Shown one piece after another: positions 33,307 through 42,765 of a DNA stretch of 64,000 nucleotides; within the stretch, counting starts at the first letter, position 1; every line of letters begins with the position of its first letter. Origin of the DNA: Streptomyces durmitorensis (GTDB taxonomy: Bacteria; Actinomycetota; Actinomycetes; Streptomycetales; Streptomycetaceae); contig NZ_CP097289.1 of assembly GCF_023498005.1 (NCBI RefSeq), positions 3,658,001 through 3,722,000 on the forward strand, given 5' to 3'. The notes beneath the pieces were generated by a model. It did no database searches. It worked only from the letters and a program-made list of their open reading frames with translations, and was not told the origin of the DNA. The position numbers and the translations under genes are program-made.

Positions 33307-34436
33307 CAGGAACTCACTCTCGGGGTCGAGCCGGAGGCAGCTGCCTCGTAGACATGCATCAGCTGTGCTGCGCTGCGGGTGATGCTGTAGTGGTGCGCGG
33401 CCTGAAGGGCCAGGCGCGGCCGCGGTCCCGCATCCCGCACCCGCAGCAGCGCCCGCGCGAAGGAATCCGGGTCGCCCGTGACGCGCTCGGCGCCGGTGGC
33501 CGCTTGTGGCGGGAGGTCCTCGACGGCGGGGCACCGGACGTAGAGCACCGGCAGCCCTGCGGCGAGCCCCTCCACGACGGCGAGGCCGAAGGCCTCCTCG
33601 GGCGAGGGCGACGCGAGGACGTCCATCGCGGCGAGGAGCGCCGGGAGGCCGGTGCTCTCCGCGGAGAGATGCGACCGCTCCCCGGCGAACACCACCCGGT
33701 CCGCGAGCCCCAGTTGAGCCGCCGTCATGCGCAGCCTGTCCTCGTCGGGGCCGCCGCCGACCAGGAGCACGCGTACGTCCTGGGGCAGCGCGGCGAGGGC
33801 GTGCAGCAGGACGTCGAAGCGCTTGCCCTCGACGATGCGGCCGACTCCGCCGACGACGAACGCCTCGTCCGGGAGCCCCAGTTGACGGCGGGCCGCGACA
33901 CGGGCCCGCGGGTCGAAGCGGAACCGCTCCACTTCGATGCCGTTCGGTACGACGTGGATGCGCTGCCGGGGCACTCCCCACCGGCTGAGCCGCTCGGCGA
34001 CGGACGGGGACACCGCCACCGTGGCCCGGCCAAGGCGCTCTCCGGTCAGGTACAGCGCGCGGACGCCCGGGGTCAGCGGGCGTCCCTCCATCTGCGCGTC
34101 GCCGAGGGAGTGTTCGGTGGCGACGACCGCGCGCGTCCCGGCCAGGCGGGCGGCGATGCGCCCGTAGAGGCAGGCGCGGAACAGGTGGGTGTGCACGAGG
34201 TCGTATCCGCCGCCGCGGATGACCTTCGCGAGGCGGGGGACGGCGCCCACGTCACGGTTGCCGGACATGCCCAGGTGGATGACGCGCACCCCGTCGGCCG
34301 TCAGGCCTTCGGCGACGGGACCGGGGTTGGTGAGGGTCACGACGTCGCAGGCGGCGGGCAAGTGGCGCAGGAGCAGGCGCAGTTGCTGCTCGGCGCCGCC
34401 GACCCCGAGGCCCGTGATGATGTGCAGGGCCTTCAC
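33306..34436 (-). CDS. GT4-family glycosyltransferase
   Basis: A 376-residue glycosyltransferase of GT-B fold: LHIITGLGVGGAEQQLRLLL at the N-terminus, HTHLFRACLYGRIAARL in the donor-lobe boundary, and a C-terminal EEAFGLAVVEGLAAGLPV stretch with the E-x7-E motif that binds the nucleotide-sugar. It adds one sugar in the repeat-unit assembly. GTG 34436 forms GTGA with the upstream deacetylase stop. Donor and acceptor are unknown. Confidence 0.86.
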   Translation of the reverse strand: MKALHIITGLGVGGAEQQLRLLLRHLPAACDVVTLTNPGPVAEGLTADGVRVIHLGMSGNRDVGAVPRLAKVIRGGGYDLVHTHLFRACLYGRIAARLAGTRAVVATEHSLGDAQMEGRPLTPGVRALYLTGERLGRATVAVSPSVAERLSRWGVPRQRIHVVPNGIEVERFRFDPRARVAARRQLGLPDEAFVVGGVGRIVEGKRFDVLLHALAALPQDVRVLLVGGGPDEDRLRMTAAQLGLADRVVFAGERSHLSAESTGLPALLAAMDVLASPSPEEAFGLAVVEGLAAGLPVLYVRCPAVEDLPPQAATGAERVTGDPDSFARALLRVRDAGPRPRLALQAAHHYSITRSAAQLMHVYEAAASGSTPRVSS

Positions 34437-35218
34437 CCGGTCACCGCCGGTTCGCGGACCGCACGGCGGCGCAGCCGGTTGAGCCGCAGCTTCAGCTGGA
34501 GCCGCAGGGCGGTGTCCTCCTGCCCGATGTGGACGCGCGGCAGGGCGTGCACCCCGGTCAGGGGGCCCGGGGAGATCGCGCACGCGTAGCGGTAGCCGGC
34601 CGCTCGTACGGTGTCGACGACCCGCTGGTCGACGGTGCCGTACGGGTAGCAGAAGCCCTCCACCTCGCGGCCGATGAGGTCGGAAAGGGCGACCCGGCTG
34701 CCGCTGGTCTCCTGCCACAGGAGCCGGTCGTCCGCCCGGGTGAGGTCGATGTGGGTCAGGCCGTGCGAGGCGACCTCCATCCCCTCGGCGGCGGCGTGGC
34801 GGATGCCGTCCGCGGTGAGCAGCGGTTTGCGCGGGCCGAGGGGGTCCCACGCGTTCTCGCCCGCGAGGCGGCCCGGGAGCACGAAGAGGGTGGCGTCGAA
34901 GTCGTAGCGGCGCAGGAGCGGCAGGGCGTGGTCGACGAAGTCGGTGTACCCGTCGTCGAAGGTGAGACCGACCAGGTCGCGCCCCTCGCCGCGGGCGCGC
35001 GCCGTGAGGAGCCGCGTCATGCTCACCCCGCGCAGCCCCTGGCGGCGGAGCCAGCGCAGCTGGGCGGCGAGGCGTTCGGGCGAGACGGTGATCTTGTAGG
35101 GGTCGTCCGCGCAGTTGTCCACGGAGTGGTACATCGCCACCCACATCGGCGCCTGGGGCAGCCAGTGCCGTGTGCGCCGCGAACGTGGGGTCTCACCGAG
35201 TGCTGTGTCAACGGACAT
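34433..35218 (-). CDS. Polysaccharide deacetylase (CE4)
   Basis: A 261-residue NodB-fold protein. LTFDDGYTDF gives the first metal-binding Asp, SHGLTHIDL the two His, and RVALSDLIG...GFCYPYG the remaining signature. No signal peptide is present, so it acts in the cytoplasm or at the inner face, possibly on lipid-linked sugars, or it is exported by another route. It overlaps the MurJ-like gene by 11 bases. Within the operon it would remove N-acetyl groups from a HexNAc-containing polymer. Confidence 0.85.
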   Translation of the reverse strand: MSVDTALGETPRSRRTRHWLPQAPMWVAMYHSVDNCADDPYKITVSPERLAAQLRWLRRQGLRGVSMTRLLTARARGEGRDLVGLTFDDGYTDFVDHALPLLRRYDFDATLFVLPGRLAGENAWDPLGPRKPLLTADGIRHAAAEGMEVASHGLTHIDLTRADDRLLWQETSGSRVALSDLIGREVEGFCYPYGTVDQRVVDTVRAAGYRYACAISPGPLTGVHALPRVHIGQEDTALRLQLKLRLNRLRRRAVREPAVTG

Positions 35219-36872
35219 GCGTGAGCTTTCGTGTGGCGGATGTGACGGCGGTTGTGACGGATCGGACGACGGGCTCGATGGCCTGGGCCTTCAGGGCCCA
35301 GAGCACCAGGACGAAGACGGCGGCGACGGTCGAGGACCCGACGGCGAAGGCGAGGAGCGGCGATTCGACGCGGCTCGCGAAGGCCCCGCCGAAGCCGGTG
35401 GCGCACACCATCGCGGCCACCGGCTTGACCAGTTCGCCAAGGACACGGCGGACCCGGATCGGCACGTTGCGCGGCCCCATCCCGCACAGCAGCACGAAGG
35501 CGGTGACGCTGATCCCCGCCGCGTTGGCGAGCGCGATGCCGCGTACGCCCCACAGGTCCACCGCCCAGCCGCCGATCGCGGCGGTCGCGGCGACCCCGAC
35601 CGCCATCGCGCTCAGCGGGAACCACGTGGCGCGCCCGCCGGAGAAGTAGGAGCGGACGAGCGCCCCGACCAGCGTGTGGCCCAGGAGCCCCAGGGCGTAC
35701 ACGCGCATCACGGCCGCCGTGGCGACGGTGTCGTCCGCGGTGAACGCGCCCCGCTGGAAAAGGAGTTGGATGAGCTGCGGCGCGCAGGCGATGACCACGG
35801 CGGTGCCGAGAAGGACCACGCAGCCGGCCAGGCCCAGGTCCCGCTCGACGCGCGACCTGGCCCGCTTGACGTCCCCTTCGGCCAGGGCCCGCGCGACGAC
35901 GGGGAGCGTGACCGTGCACAGCATCAGGGAGAGGATCATCGGCACCTGCGCCACTTTTTGCGCGTAGTTGAGGTGCGAGATGGCCCCCGAGGGCAGCGAG
36001 GACGCCAGGAAGCGCTCGATGAGCACCTGCGACTGACGGCACAGCGCGAAGAGCAGCACGGTGGCGATGAGGGTGGCGCCCATCAGTGCCGGGGCCGACG
36101 GTCCTGTCGCCTGCTCGTTCGGGGCGTCCGCCGTGTCGCGGGTGAGCTGCCGCCAGAGCGAGGGCGCCTGGACGAGCACCATGAGTACGCCGCCGACCGC
36201 GACGCCCAGGGCTGCCGCGCGGACGCCGTAGCGGGGGGCCAGGACGAACACCGCGGTGATGATGCCGATGTTGTAGAAGACGTAGATGCCCGCGGGGGCC
36301 ACGAACCGGCGGTGGGCGCGCAGCGCGGCGCTGCAGTACCCGGCGAGGCCGAACGTGAAGACGCAGGTGGCGGTCAGGAGCGTGCAGTCCACGGCGAGGC
36401 GCGGATCGGGCAGACCCGGCGCGAGGAGCTCCACCAAGGCCGGCGCTCCGGCCATGAGGATCAGTGCGACGACCCCGGAGGCCAGCATCAGGCGGGGCAG
36501 CGTCGCGGCCACGAGCGCGCGGACCGGGTCGCGGCGTGCGCCCTGGCCGCGGCGGGCGAGCGCCATGCTGAAGGCCGGTACGAGGGCGAACGCGAGGCCG
36601 TCCTCGATGAGCAGGGTCGTGGCCACCTCGGGGACGGTCCACGCGACGAGGAAGGCGTCGGTCTCGGAGCCCGCCCCGAAGAAGTGGGCGAGCGCCTGGT
36701 CGCGCACGAGCCCGAGCACCGATCCGGCCACCGTGAGGACCGCGGTGACCAGGGCGGCCTTGGCGAGAAAGCCGTTGGAGGGGTCGGAGCCCCTGACGGG
36801 CTCGGCCTCGGTGGCCGGCGCGGGCACCTTGCCGACCGGGCCCGCTTCCACGGAGTGGGTCGTCGAGGTCAT
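35208..36872 (-). CDS. MurJ/MviN-like flippase for exopolysaccharide lipid intermediates
   Basis: A 554-residue protein with about 14 hydrophobic segments of the MOP superfamily (MurJ type: LGLVRDQALAHFFGAGSETDAF near the start; FTFGLAGYCSAALRAHRRF; LLGHTLVGALVRSYFSGGRATW). It probably flips the lipid-linked repeat unit made by the cytoplasmic glycosyltransferases. ATG 36872 forms ATGA with the upstream ligase stop and has GGGGGAGG 6 bases upstream. A dedicated housekeeping MurJ is expected elsewhere in the genome. Confidence 0.83.
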   Translation of the reverse strand: MTSTTHSVEAGPVGKVPAPATEAEPVRGSDPSNGFLAKAALVTAVLTVAGSVLGLVRDQALAHFFGAGSETDAFLVAWTVPEVATTLLIEDGLAFALVPAFSMALARRGQGARRDPVRALVAATLPRLMLASGVVALILMAGAPALVELLAPGLPDPRLAVDCTLLTATCVFTFGLAGYCSAALRAHRRFVAPAGIYVFYNIGIITAVFVLAPRYGVRAAALGVAVGGVLMVLVQAPSLWRQLTRDTADAPNEQATGPSAPALMGATLIATVLLFALCRQSQVLIERFLASSLPSGAISHLNYAQKVAQVPMILSLMLCTVTLPVVARALAEGDVKRARSRVERDLGLAGCVVLLGTAVVIACAPQLIQLLFQRGAFTADDTVATAAVMRVYALGLLGHTLVGALVRSYFSGGRATWFPLSAMAVGVAATAAIGGWAVDLWGVRGIALANAAGISVTAFVLLCGMGPRNVPIRVRRVLGELVKPVAAMVCATGFGGAFASRVESPLLAFAVGSSTVAAVFVLVLWALKAQAIEPVVRSVTTAVTSATRKLTHVR

Positions 36873-38227
36873 CGCGGCACCTCCCCCGGCATCGGCGGCG
36901 CGAGGGCACGGCCGGACAGCGCCCACCAGGCCACGAGCCCGAGGACCACGGCCATGAGCACCGTCGATGGCCCGCCGATGTCGGCGTACGCGAAGTCCAC
37001 CAACTGCCAGACGAGGAGCCCGCACGCGACGAGCGCGCAGTCCACGCCCGCGCCCCCGCGCACCCGCGCGAGCCGCCGCAGACCGAGCAGCAGGAAGGCC
37101 GCCCAGCTGCCCACGAGGGTGCACAGACCAAGGAGCCCCTGCTCGCTGAGGACGAGCAGGTACATGTTGTGCGGGGAGAGCAGCGGCTGGCGGCTGAACT
37201 CCGCGCCCGCGCCTCCGGTGTCGCTCGCCGACGACAGGGCCAGCGAGGCGTGGCTGTCGCGGTGGTCGGGGAAGGCCTTGAGCCCCACGCCCGACACCGG
37301 CTCGTCACGCCACATGTCCACCGCCGCGGCCCACATGGTGTACCGGTCGGTGACCGACTGGTCGGGGGCGTCGGTCACCTGCGTGATGCTGGTGATCCGC
37401 TCCTGCAGCATCTGCGTGCCGATGCCGAACCCGCCCACGAGGACGACGGCCGCGGCGGCCACCACGGCCAGGGACCGCAGGGCGCGCCGCACTCCCGCGA
37501 GCCCCAGCTGCGCACCGCACGCCACGACGGTGGCGATCCAGGCGCCGCGGCTGAAGGAGAGCGCGAGCGGAACGACCAGGAGCAGCGCGCAGACCAGCGC
37601 CATCCGACGCTGCTTCGGGGATGCCGGGCCGAGCGTGAGGGCAACCGCGCACACCACTCCGTACGACACCACGGTCGCCATTCCCATGACGTCCGTCGGA
37701 CCGAAGGTCCCCACGGCCCGGATGTCCGCGCCCATGTAGGTGGCGCCGGTCCCCGTGACGTACTGATAGGCGCCGAGCGCGCCCTGGAACAGGGCGAGCG
37801 CGACGAGCGACCAGGCCACCAGGCGGAAGTCGCGGCGGTCGCGTACGAGCATCAGGACCGCGGCCGGTACGAGGACGAAGATCTGGAGGTAGCGCACCAG
37901 GCCGGTCGTCCCGGCCGACGCGGTGCTCGCGCCGATCGCCGCGACCGCGATGCCGATCACCGGGAGTCCGAGCACGACGGCGGCGGTCCGGGTCAGCGGA
38001 CGGCGCGCCCCGCGCACGGCGCGGGCCACGCACCAGAGCACCACGAGGGCGGAGACCGCGTCGGCGACCGTGCCGCCGCCGGAGCCGCCGTCGCTGGGCG
38101 GCACGGGCAGCGCGAGCAGGGCGACCAGGGCCATGACGGGCAGCACGGGGCCCGCGCCGCGCAGGGCCGAAGAGATCGAGGCGGCCGGTGAGCCGGGCGG
38201 GAAGAGCGTGATCGAGGCACTGTTCAC
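36869..38227 (-). CDS. O-antigen ligase/polymerase-like membrane protein
   Basis: A 452-residue membrane protein with about ten hydrophobic segments and the large outer loop typical of Wzy/WaaL proteins (RYTMWAAAVDMWRDEPV ... HNMYLLVLSEQGLLGL, with PLLSPHNMYL matching the catalytic loop). It should polymerise the exopolysaccharide units or ligate them. GTG 38227 has GGGGAG 8 bases upstream. It lies 5 bases from the initiating transferase and overlaps the flippase as ATGA. Confidence 0.82.
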   Translation of the reverse strand: MNSASITLFPPGSPAASISSALRGAGPVLPVMALVALLALPVPPSDGGSGGGTVADAVSALVVLWCVARAVRGARRPLTRTAAVVLGLPVIGIAVAAIGASTASAGTTGLVRYLQIFVLVPAAVLMLVRDRRDFRLVAWSLVALALFQGALGAYQYVTGTGATYMGADIRAVGTFGPTDVMGMATVVSYGVVCAVALTLGPASPKQRRMALVCALLLVVPLALSFSRGAWIATVVACGAQLGLAGVRRALRSLAVVAAAAVVLVGGFGIGTQMLQERITSITQVTDAPDQSVTDRYTMWAAAVDMWRDEPVSGVGLKAFPDHRDSHASLALSSASDTGGAGAEFSRQPLLSPHNMYLLVLSEQGLLGLCTLVGSWAAFLLLGLRRLARVRGGAGVDCALVACGLLVWQLVDFAYADIGGPSTVLMAVVLGLVAWWALSGRALAPPMPGEVPR

Positions 38228-38232
38228 CCGGG

Positions 38233-39714
38233 TCAGCTCCCCGTCGGACGTACGAGAGAGGCGGCGGTGCGCAGCAGGATGCAGAGGTCCTGCCAGAACG
38301 ACCAGCTGTCGATGTAGGCGTTGTCGAACCGGCACCGGTCCTCGATCGAGGTGTCGCCCCGCAGCCCCTGGATCTGGGCGAGCCCGGTGATGCCGGTCGG
38401 CATGCGGTGGCGCTCGGCGTAGCCGGGGTAGGTCTGGCTGAACTTGCCGACGAAATAAGGGCGTTCGGGGCGCGGGCCGACCAGGCTCATGTCGCCCCGG
38501 CAGACGTTCCACAGCTGCGGCAGCTCGTCGAGCGACGTACGGCGCAGGAACTGGCAGAACGGGCTCATGTGCTGCTCGCCCGCGACGGTCCACCGGGTCG
38601 CGGCCTCGTGCGGGTCGGCGGGGCGGTGCGTGCGGAACTTGAGCAGGGTGAACGGCCGCCCGCCCTTGCCGATGCGCTCCTGACGGAAGATCACCCCGGG
38701 GCCGTCGCTGGCCCGCAGGACGGCGGCGCACGCGAGGAGCACCGGGCTGATGAGCAGCAGCAGGATCCCCGAGGTCCCGAGGTCGAGGGCGCGCTTGCTG
38801 ATGCTGAAGTGCCTGCGCCCGGCGGGCACGAGCGAGCGGCAGGGGAACCCGGCGAGCCGCCCGGATCTGGACTGCCGCCCCGGCGCGTCGTAGCCCGGCG
38901 GCTGCGTCGCGTCGATCGCCCATACGTCGCAGCCGGATCCGCTCAGCGTGCGCAGCCAGCCGATCTGCTCCGGTCCCGGCGTCGGCCCGACGACCAGGAC
39001 GGTGCGTACGGCGTTCTGGATGACCGCGCGGCGCAGCTCCTCGATCGTGGAGAGCACCGGCAGTTCGGCCCCCTCCGACTCCGTGCGCTCGGCGGGCGCC
39101 TCGTCCACGATGCCCACGGGCCGCACCCCGGCCTGCGGATGGCGCAGGACCGCCTCGGCCACGCGGCGGGCGACGGGGGCGGGGCCGACCACCAGGGCGG
39201 GGCGCGGCTGGCGCCGCGTCGCTCTGCGCGCCCACCAGTACAGGGCGCCGCGGCCCGTGCAGCACAGCACGCTCTGGAGCGCCGCCGCCGTGCACAGGGC
39301 GGTGAGGGAGAGCGGGCTCAGGGCGGAGAAGCTCGCGGCGACGAGCCCCACGGCGCCCCAGCTCAGCGCGGTCTGCCAGGCCAGCGAGGGCAGTTCGTCG
39401 AGGGCGGAGGGCACGGCGAGGCGGCGGTAGAGCGCGGCGCGCGCGTTCAGGCCGGTCACGGCGGTCAGGAGCAAGGCCACCAGCAGCGGGTGGCGCTGCG
39501 GATCGGTGAGCAGCACCGTGGCGAGCAGGGCGGCGCTGCAGTCGACGGCGACCAGGGGGAGGGCCGACGAGCGGCGTACCGAAGCCCCCCATCCGGTGCT
39601 CGTCCTGCGGCCGCTCCCGGCCCCGCGGGGAGGGATGACCGAGGCGGTGGCGATGGCGTGGTCGGCCGCCCGTGGCTGCGCGGCGGGGCTGGCGACAGTT
39701 CGTTCCGCACTCAC
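38233..39714 (-). CDS. Initiating polyprenyl-phosphate sugar phosphotransferase (WbaP/WcaJ type)
   Basis: A 493-residue membrane enzyme. Four N-terminal hydrophobic segments (about 50-170) are followed by a CoA-binding-like cytosolic region (ALVVGPAPVARRVAEAVLRHPQ) and a C-terminal catalytic domain (FSISKRALDLGTSGILLLLISP, FRQERIGKGGRPFTLLKFRT, RRTSLDELPQLWNV, SLVGPRPERP). This family transfers a hexose-1-phosphate to undecaprenyl phosphate to begin repeat-unit synthesis. GTG 39714 forms GTGA with the upstream stop; a longer frame to 39735 has no ribosome binding site. Confidence 0.9.
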   Translation of the reverse strand: MSAERTVASPAAQPRAADHAIATASVIPPRGAGSGRRTSTGWGASVRRSSALPLVAVDCSAALLATVLLTDPQRHPLLVALLLTAVTGLNARAALYRRLAVPSALDELPSLAWQTALSWGAVGLVAASFSALSPLSLTALCTAAALQSVLCCTGRGALYWWARRATRRQPRPALVVGPAPVARRVAEAVLRHPQAGVRPVGIVDEAPAERTESEGAELPVLSTIEELRRAVIQNAVRTVLVVGPTPGPEQIGWLRTLSGSGCDVWAIDATQPPGYDAPGRQSRSGRLAGFPCRSLVPAGRRHFSISKRALDLGTSGILLLLISPVLLACAAVLRASDGPGVIFRQERIGKGGRPFTLLKFRTHRPADPHEAATRWTVAGEQHMSPFCQFLRRTSLDELPQLWNVCRGDMSLVGPRPERPYFVGKFSQTYPGYAERHRMPTGITGLAQIQGLRGDTSIEDRCRFDNAYIDSWSFWQDLCILLRTAASLVRPTGS

Positions 39715-40865
39715 GGGTTGATGGACTCCCTGCACTTGATGGGCCCCACGCCCGGTAGCGCGCGGTACACGGCCGCGACAGCGTCCGTGGTGTGCCGCAC
39801 ATCGTGGGTGTTCAGAACGTGGCGGTGCGCTGCACGGCCGAGGGCTTCGCGAAGGGGCGGATCGCCGAGCAGTCCGACGAGGGCTCGCGCCAGTGCGGCG
39901 GGGTCCTGGGCGGGAACGAGGCCGTGGGGCACGAGTGCGGGCGGCAGGCTCTCGCGCGCGCCGTCCACATCGGTGACCACCACGGGCCGGGCACAGGCCA
40001 TCGCCTCAAGGGGTACGAGTGCCATGCCCTCCCACCGGGACGGCAGGACCACGAGGTCGGCCGCCTGGTACCAGGGGGTGGCGTCCTCCACGGCTCCGAC
40101 GAACCGCACGGAGGCGGGCGCCTGTTCACGCAGGCCGGGCCCGTCGGGTCCGTCCCCGACGAGGACGAGCCGGGCCATCGGCATCCGCTCGGTGACCTCC
40201 GCCCAGGCCCGCAGCAGGATGTCCTGCCCCTTCTGCCGGCACAGCCGCCCCACGCACACCACCAGGGGCGCCTGTTCGCAGAGCCCCAGCCCGGCCCGCG
40301 CCGCCTGCGCGGCCCTGGGCCGGAAGCGCTCGACGTCCACCCCGTTCGGGATCACGGACCAGCGTGCGTCGATCCCCGAGCGCTGTCCGGTGAGCCGCTC
40401 CGCCTCGCTGACGCAGACGACGTGCGTGGCCCAGCGCGCCCCGAAGCGCTCCCAGTGCAGGGCGAGCCGCGCGGTCACGCCGCCGACGGCCTCGAAGGAC
40501 CAGGCGTGCGGCTGGAACACCGTGGGGACCTTGCCGCGCAGGGCGAGCCTGGCGGCGAGCCCGGCCTTGGCGCTGTGCGCGTGCACGACGTCGGGCCGCA
40601 GCTCGTCGACGACGCGGGCAAGGCGCCGCACCTCGTCCGGAAGTCCTGGCCCGGGGGAACGGGTCGCCGCCCACCGGTGGACGTCGCTTCCCAGGCCGCG
40701 CACGGCGTCCGGCAGACAGCCGCTGTCCGGACACGCCACGCTGACCTGCATCCCGGCGGACAGCTGGGACTTCACCAGGTCGGTGACCACGCGGGCCACT
40801 CCGCCGTCGACGGGCTGGGCGACATGAAGGACGTGTCGCCGTTGGTCTGTTGCTGACAGTTGCAT
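39711..40865 (-). CDS. GT4-family glycosyltransferase
   Basis: A 384-residue GT-B glycosyltransferase. VLHVAQPVDGGVARVVTDL opens the acceptor domain, VVHAHSAKAGLAARL lies in the middle, VVCVGRLCRQKGQDILLRAW starts the donor domain and RWEGMALVPLEAMACARPVV carries the E-x7-E donor motif. It is the second cytoplasmic glycosyltransferase of the operon. It lies 33 bases past the DUF3344 gene and is coupled to the next gene by GTGA. Confidence 0.87.
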   Translation of the reverse strand: MQLSATDQRRHVLHVAQPVDGGVARVVTDLVKSQLSAGMQVSVACPDSGCLPDAVRGLGSDVHRWAATRSPGPGLPDEVRRLARVVDELRPDVVHAHSAKAGLAARLALRGKVPTVFQPHAWSFEAVGGVTARLALHWERFGARWATHVVCVSEAERLTGQRSGIDARWSVIPNGVDVERFRPRAAQAARAGLGLCEQAPLVVCVGRLCRQKGQDILLRAWAEVTERMPMARLVLVGDGPDGPGLREQAPASVRFVGAVEDATPWYQAADLVVLPSRWEGMALVPLEAMACARPVVVTDVDGARESLPPALVPHGLVPAQDPAALARALVGLLGDPPLREALGRAAHRHVLNTHDVRHTTDAVAAVYRALPGVGPIKCRESINP

Positions 40866-40898
40866 GCACGGCGCCTTGCTCAGGGGGAAGGTGGTGCG

Positions 40899-42002
40899 CT
40901 ACCGCTTCGCGTCCACAGCGGCGAAGAGCACACCGGCCCACGCGGACTCTCGCTGCGAGGCAAGACGGATGAGCAGGCCCTTTCGGTCGGCCTTGAGGCC
41001 CCCGTCGAGGCGGAAGATGTCGGAGTCGTAGCCGAGCGTGTTGGCGTACGCGGGCGTCCTCGCGCTCTGCCTGCCCGGCTCGCTGATGGTCGAGTTCATG
41101 ACGTCGCGGGCGGGGTTGGCCGCGTCGGAGAGCCGTACGGGCCTGCTCCGGCCGGTGGACACGGTGAGCGTGTCGCCCCTCGTTCCGCGGTCGCCGTTGT
41201 ACGTGACCATGCCGACGCTGCCCTTGGCGCGGGCCGGGACCTGCATGCCGCCAAGCCGTACCGCCTGGCTGCGCCCGCGCGCGTCGAAGGAGTCGAAGCC
41301 GTCCCACACGGTCAGGTGCCGCAGCGGCGCGGCCTCGTTCTCGTACGCGACGACCAGCGTCCAGCCGCCCCATGCCCCGGCTTTGGAGTGGCCCATCGCC
41401 ACGTTGACCTGGGCGACGGTGTACATCCCCGCGCCGCTGGCCCTGACGAGGTTCGTGACGTCGGCCGATGCCTGGAAGGCGTCCGCTCCGTTGGCGGTGC
41501 GGTGCCCGACCAGGGTGTCGGCCTTCACGTCCTGGTAGCTGCCGCCGGGTTCGGCGATCAGGGCCTTGCCGTTGTCCTTGGGCGGCTTCTGCTCACCGAC
41601 GCGGAGGTTGCCGCCCCAGTACAGGCGCGCGTAGGACACCCGGGAGCCCCGCGGGATCCGGACCTCGCCGCGGCTCGAGTTGTAGGTGTTCGGGTCCTTG
41701 TCGACGTCGACGTAGAACATGTCGAAGTCGTTGTTGGCGGCCGTCTTGCCTCCGCGCGCGGAGGGACACGACACGGCGCGGACCGCCATCGGCTTGCGGC
41801 ACGTGATCGCCGTGTTGGCGGCGCGGGTGATTCCGCCGTGCTGGAGGGCGTGATAGCGCTGCGCGAACTTGATGCTCGACGCCTCGGCGGCGGGGGGTGC
41901 GGGCGCGGCGGCCACGGCGGGGCCGCCCGGCGTGGCGACGACCGCGAGGGAAAAGGCACACAGCGTCACGCGACGCAGGAGGGGGCCCAGGGAATTACGC
42001 AT
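40899..42002 (-). CDS. Secreted DUF3344-like protein at the head of the EPS operon
   Basis: A 367-residue exported protein with a signal peptide (LLRRVTLCAFSLAVVATPGG ...). The mature part has repeated beta-type features (SYARLYWGGN, LVVAYENEAAPLRHLTVWDG, GDTLTVSTG) seen in DUF3344 proteins, which often carry adhesion-like beta domains. No enzyme motif was found. It is the promoter-proximal gene of the exopolysaccharide operon, so it may bind the polymer or sit at the surface. The ATG at 42002 is preceded by GAAAGGG about 7 bases upstream. Confidence 0.72.
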   Translation of the reverse strand: MRNSLGPLLRRVTLCAFSLAVVATPGGPAVAAAPAPPAAEASSIKFAQRYHALQHGGITRAANTAITCRKPMAVRAVSCPSARGGKTAANNDFDMFYVDVDKDPNTYNSSRGEVRIPRGSRVSYARLYWGGNLRVGEQKPPKDNGKALIAEPGGSYQDVKADTLVGHRTANGADAFQASADVTNLVRASGAGMYTVAQVNVAMGHSKAGAWGGWTLVVAYENEAAPLRHLTVWDGFDSFDARGRSQAVRLGGMQVPARAKGSVGMVTYNGDRGTRGDTLTVSTGRSRPVRLSDAANPARDVMNSTISEPGRQSARTPAYANTLGYDSDIFRLDGGLKADRKGLLIRLASQRESAWAGVLFAAVDAKR

Positions 42003-42348
42003 GACCGGCGTTGCCCTTTCGGGAAAGGTTCCGAACCAGGAGGGAGAAGGTAAATGCGAAAGTCACACTCGACTCGTAACTTCCCGCACTTGTTCTTTCA
42101 AATGGCTTCAGGAGGAGAGCAACACTAGCCGCTTTCCGCATTAATCCAGGAAGGCTGACAAGTGTGTCGGAAACGTGAAGTGCGTAACGCTCGGGGCCTG
42201 CCCGGAGCACGGGCCGAGGGCCCTCCCGTTAACCGTGCGCCAGCAGATCACCCTTTTGGGCCCACAACTCCTGCGGGCGACGTCCGTTGATCCATGGGCC
42301 GGGCACCCCGCCCAGCCGATGCATCAACTGACCAAGGAGCAACTCTCC
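42003..42348. promoter_or_regulatory. Divergent promoter region between the EPS operon and chpF
   Basis: A 346-base interval with no gene I can support. On the plus side it holds the BldN-like promoter at 42263-42290. On the minus side a possible -10 (TAGTGT, minus strand, near 42124-42129) could drive the EPS operon, but no -35 at good spacing was found. Confidence 0.4.
42263..42290 (+). promoter_or_regulatory. Sigma-BldN-like promoter of chpF
   Basis: CACAAC (42263-42268), 16-base spacer, CGTTGA (42285-42290). The -10 is an exact match to the sigma-BldN consensus and the -35 shares 4 of 6 bases with CGTAAC. It ends 58 bases before the ATG. Confidence 0.55.
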
Positions 42349-42588
42349 ATGTCGCGTACCGCGAAGGCCCTCGCCCTCTCCACCGTTGCCGTGGCCGCCA
42401 TGGCCGGCAGCGCCGGCATCGCCGCCGCCGACGCCGGTGCCCAGGGGGCCGCCACCAACTCCCCCGGCGTCGCCTCGGGCAACGCCGTCCAGGTTCCGGT
42501 CCACGTCCCGGTCAACGCCTGCGGCAACACCGTCAACGTCATCGGTCTGCTGAACCCGGCGTTCGGCAACACCTGCGTCAACGCCTGA
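42349..42588 (+). CDS. chpF: Short chaplin (ChpF-like)
   Basis: A 79-residue chaplin. Signal peptide (MSRTAKALALSTVAVAAMAG to AAA), then DAGAQGAATNSPGVASGNAV, QVPVHVPVNACGNTVNVIG and LLNPAFGNTCVNA, with two cysteines. AAGGAG lies 9 bases before the ATG. Location beside the exopolysaccharide genes and upstream of melC and a ChpG-like gene suggests chpF. It assembles into surface-active fibrils as for the other short chaplins. Confidence 0.88.
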   Translation: MSRTAKALALSTVAVAAMAGSAGIAAADAGAQGAATNSPGVASGNAVQVPVHVPVNACGNTVNVIGLLNPAFGNTCVNA

Positions 42589-42610
42589 CGCCTCAGCAGC
42601 ACGCAGTCAG

Positions 42611-42644
42611 CGACGGCCGTTCTCCCCGAGGAGGACGGCCGTCG
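42611..42644 (+). terminator. Terminator after chpF
   Basis: A 15-bp stem (42611-42625 with 42630-42644, one G-T pair) around a CCGA tetraloop, 22 bases past the stop codon. Confidence 0.88.
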
Positions 42645-42765
42645 TGCGTTCCCGTGTGTGCCCCGAACGGCCGCCATGCCCCAAATGGCAGTCGCTCGGT
42701 TGCGGACGGTGTCCACCGCTTTCACGGTGAACACAAGATCCGACGCATCACCGAAGGGAACATCC

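Noticed and set aside
35115..37739. 874-residue plus-strand frame in the EPS operon
   Set aside because: Antisense to the MurJ-like and ligase genes, low complexity, no domain.
38407..40827. 806-residue plus-strand frame
   Set aside because: Antisense shadow of two transferase genes.
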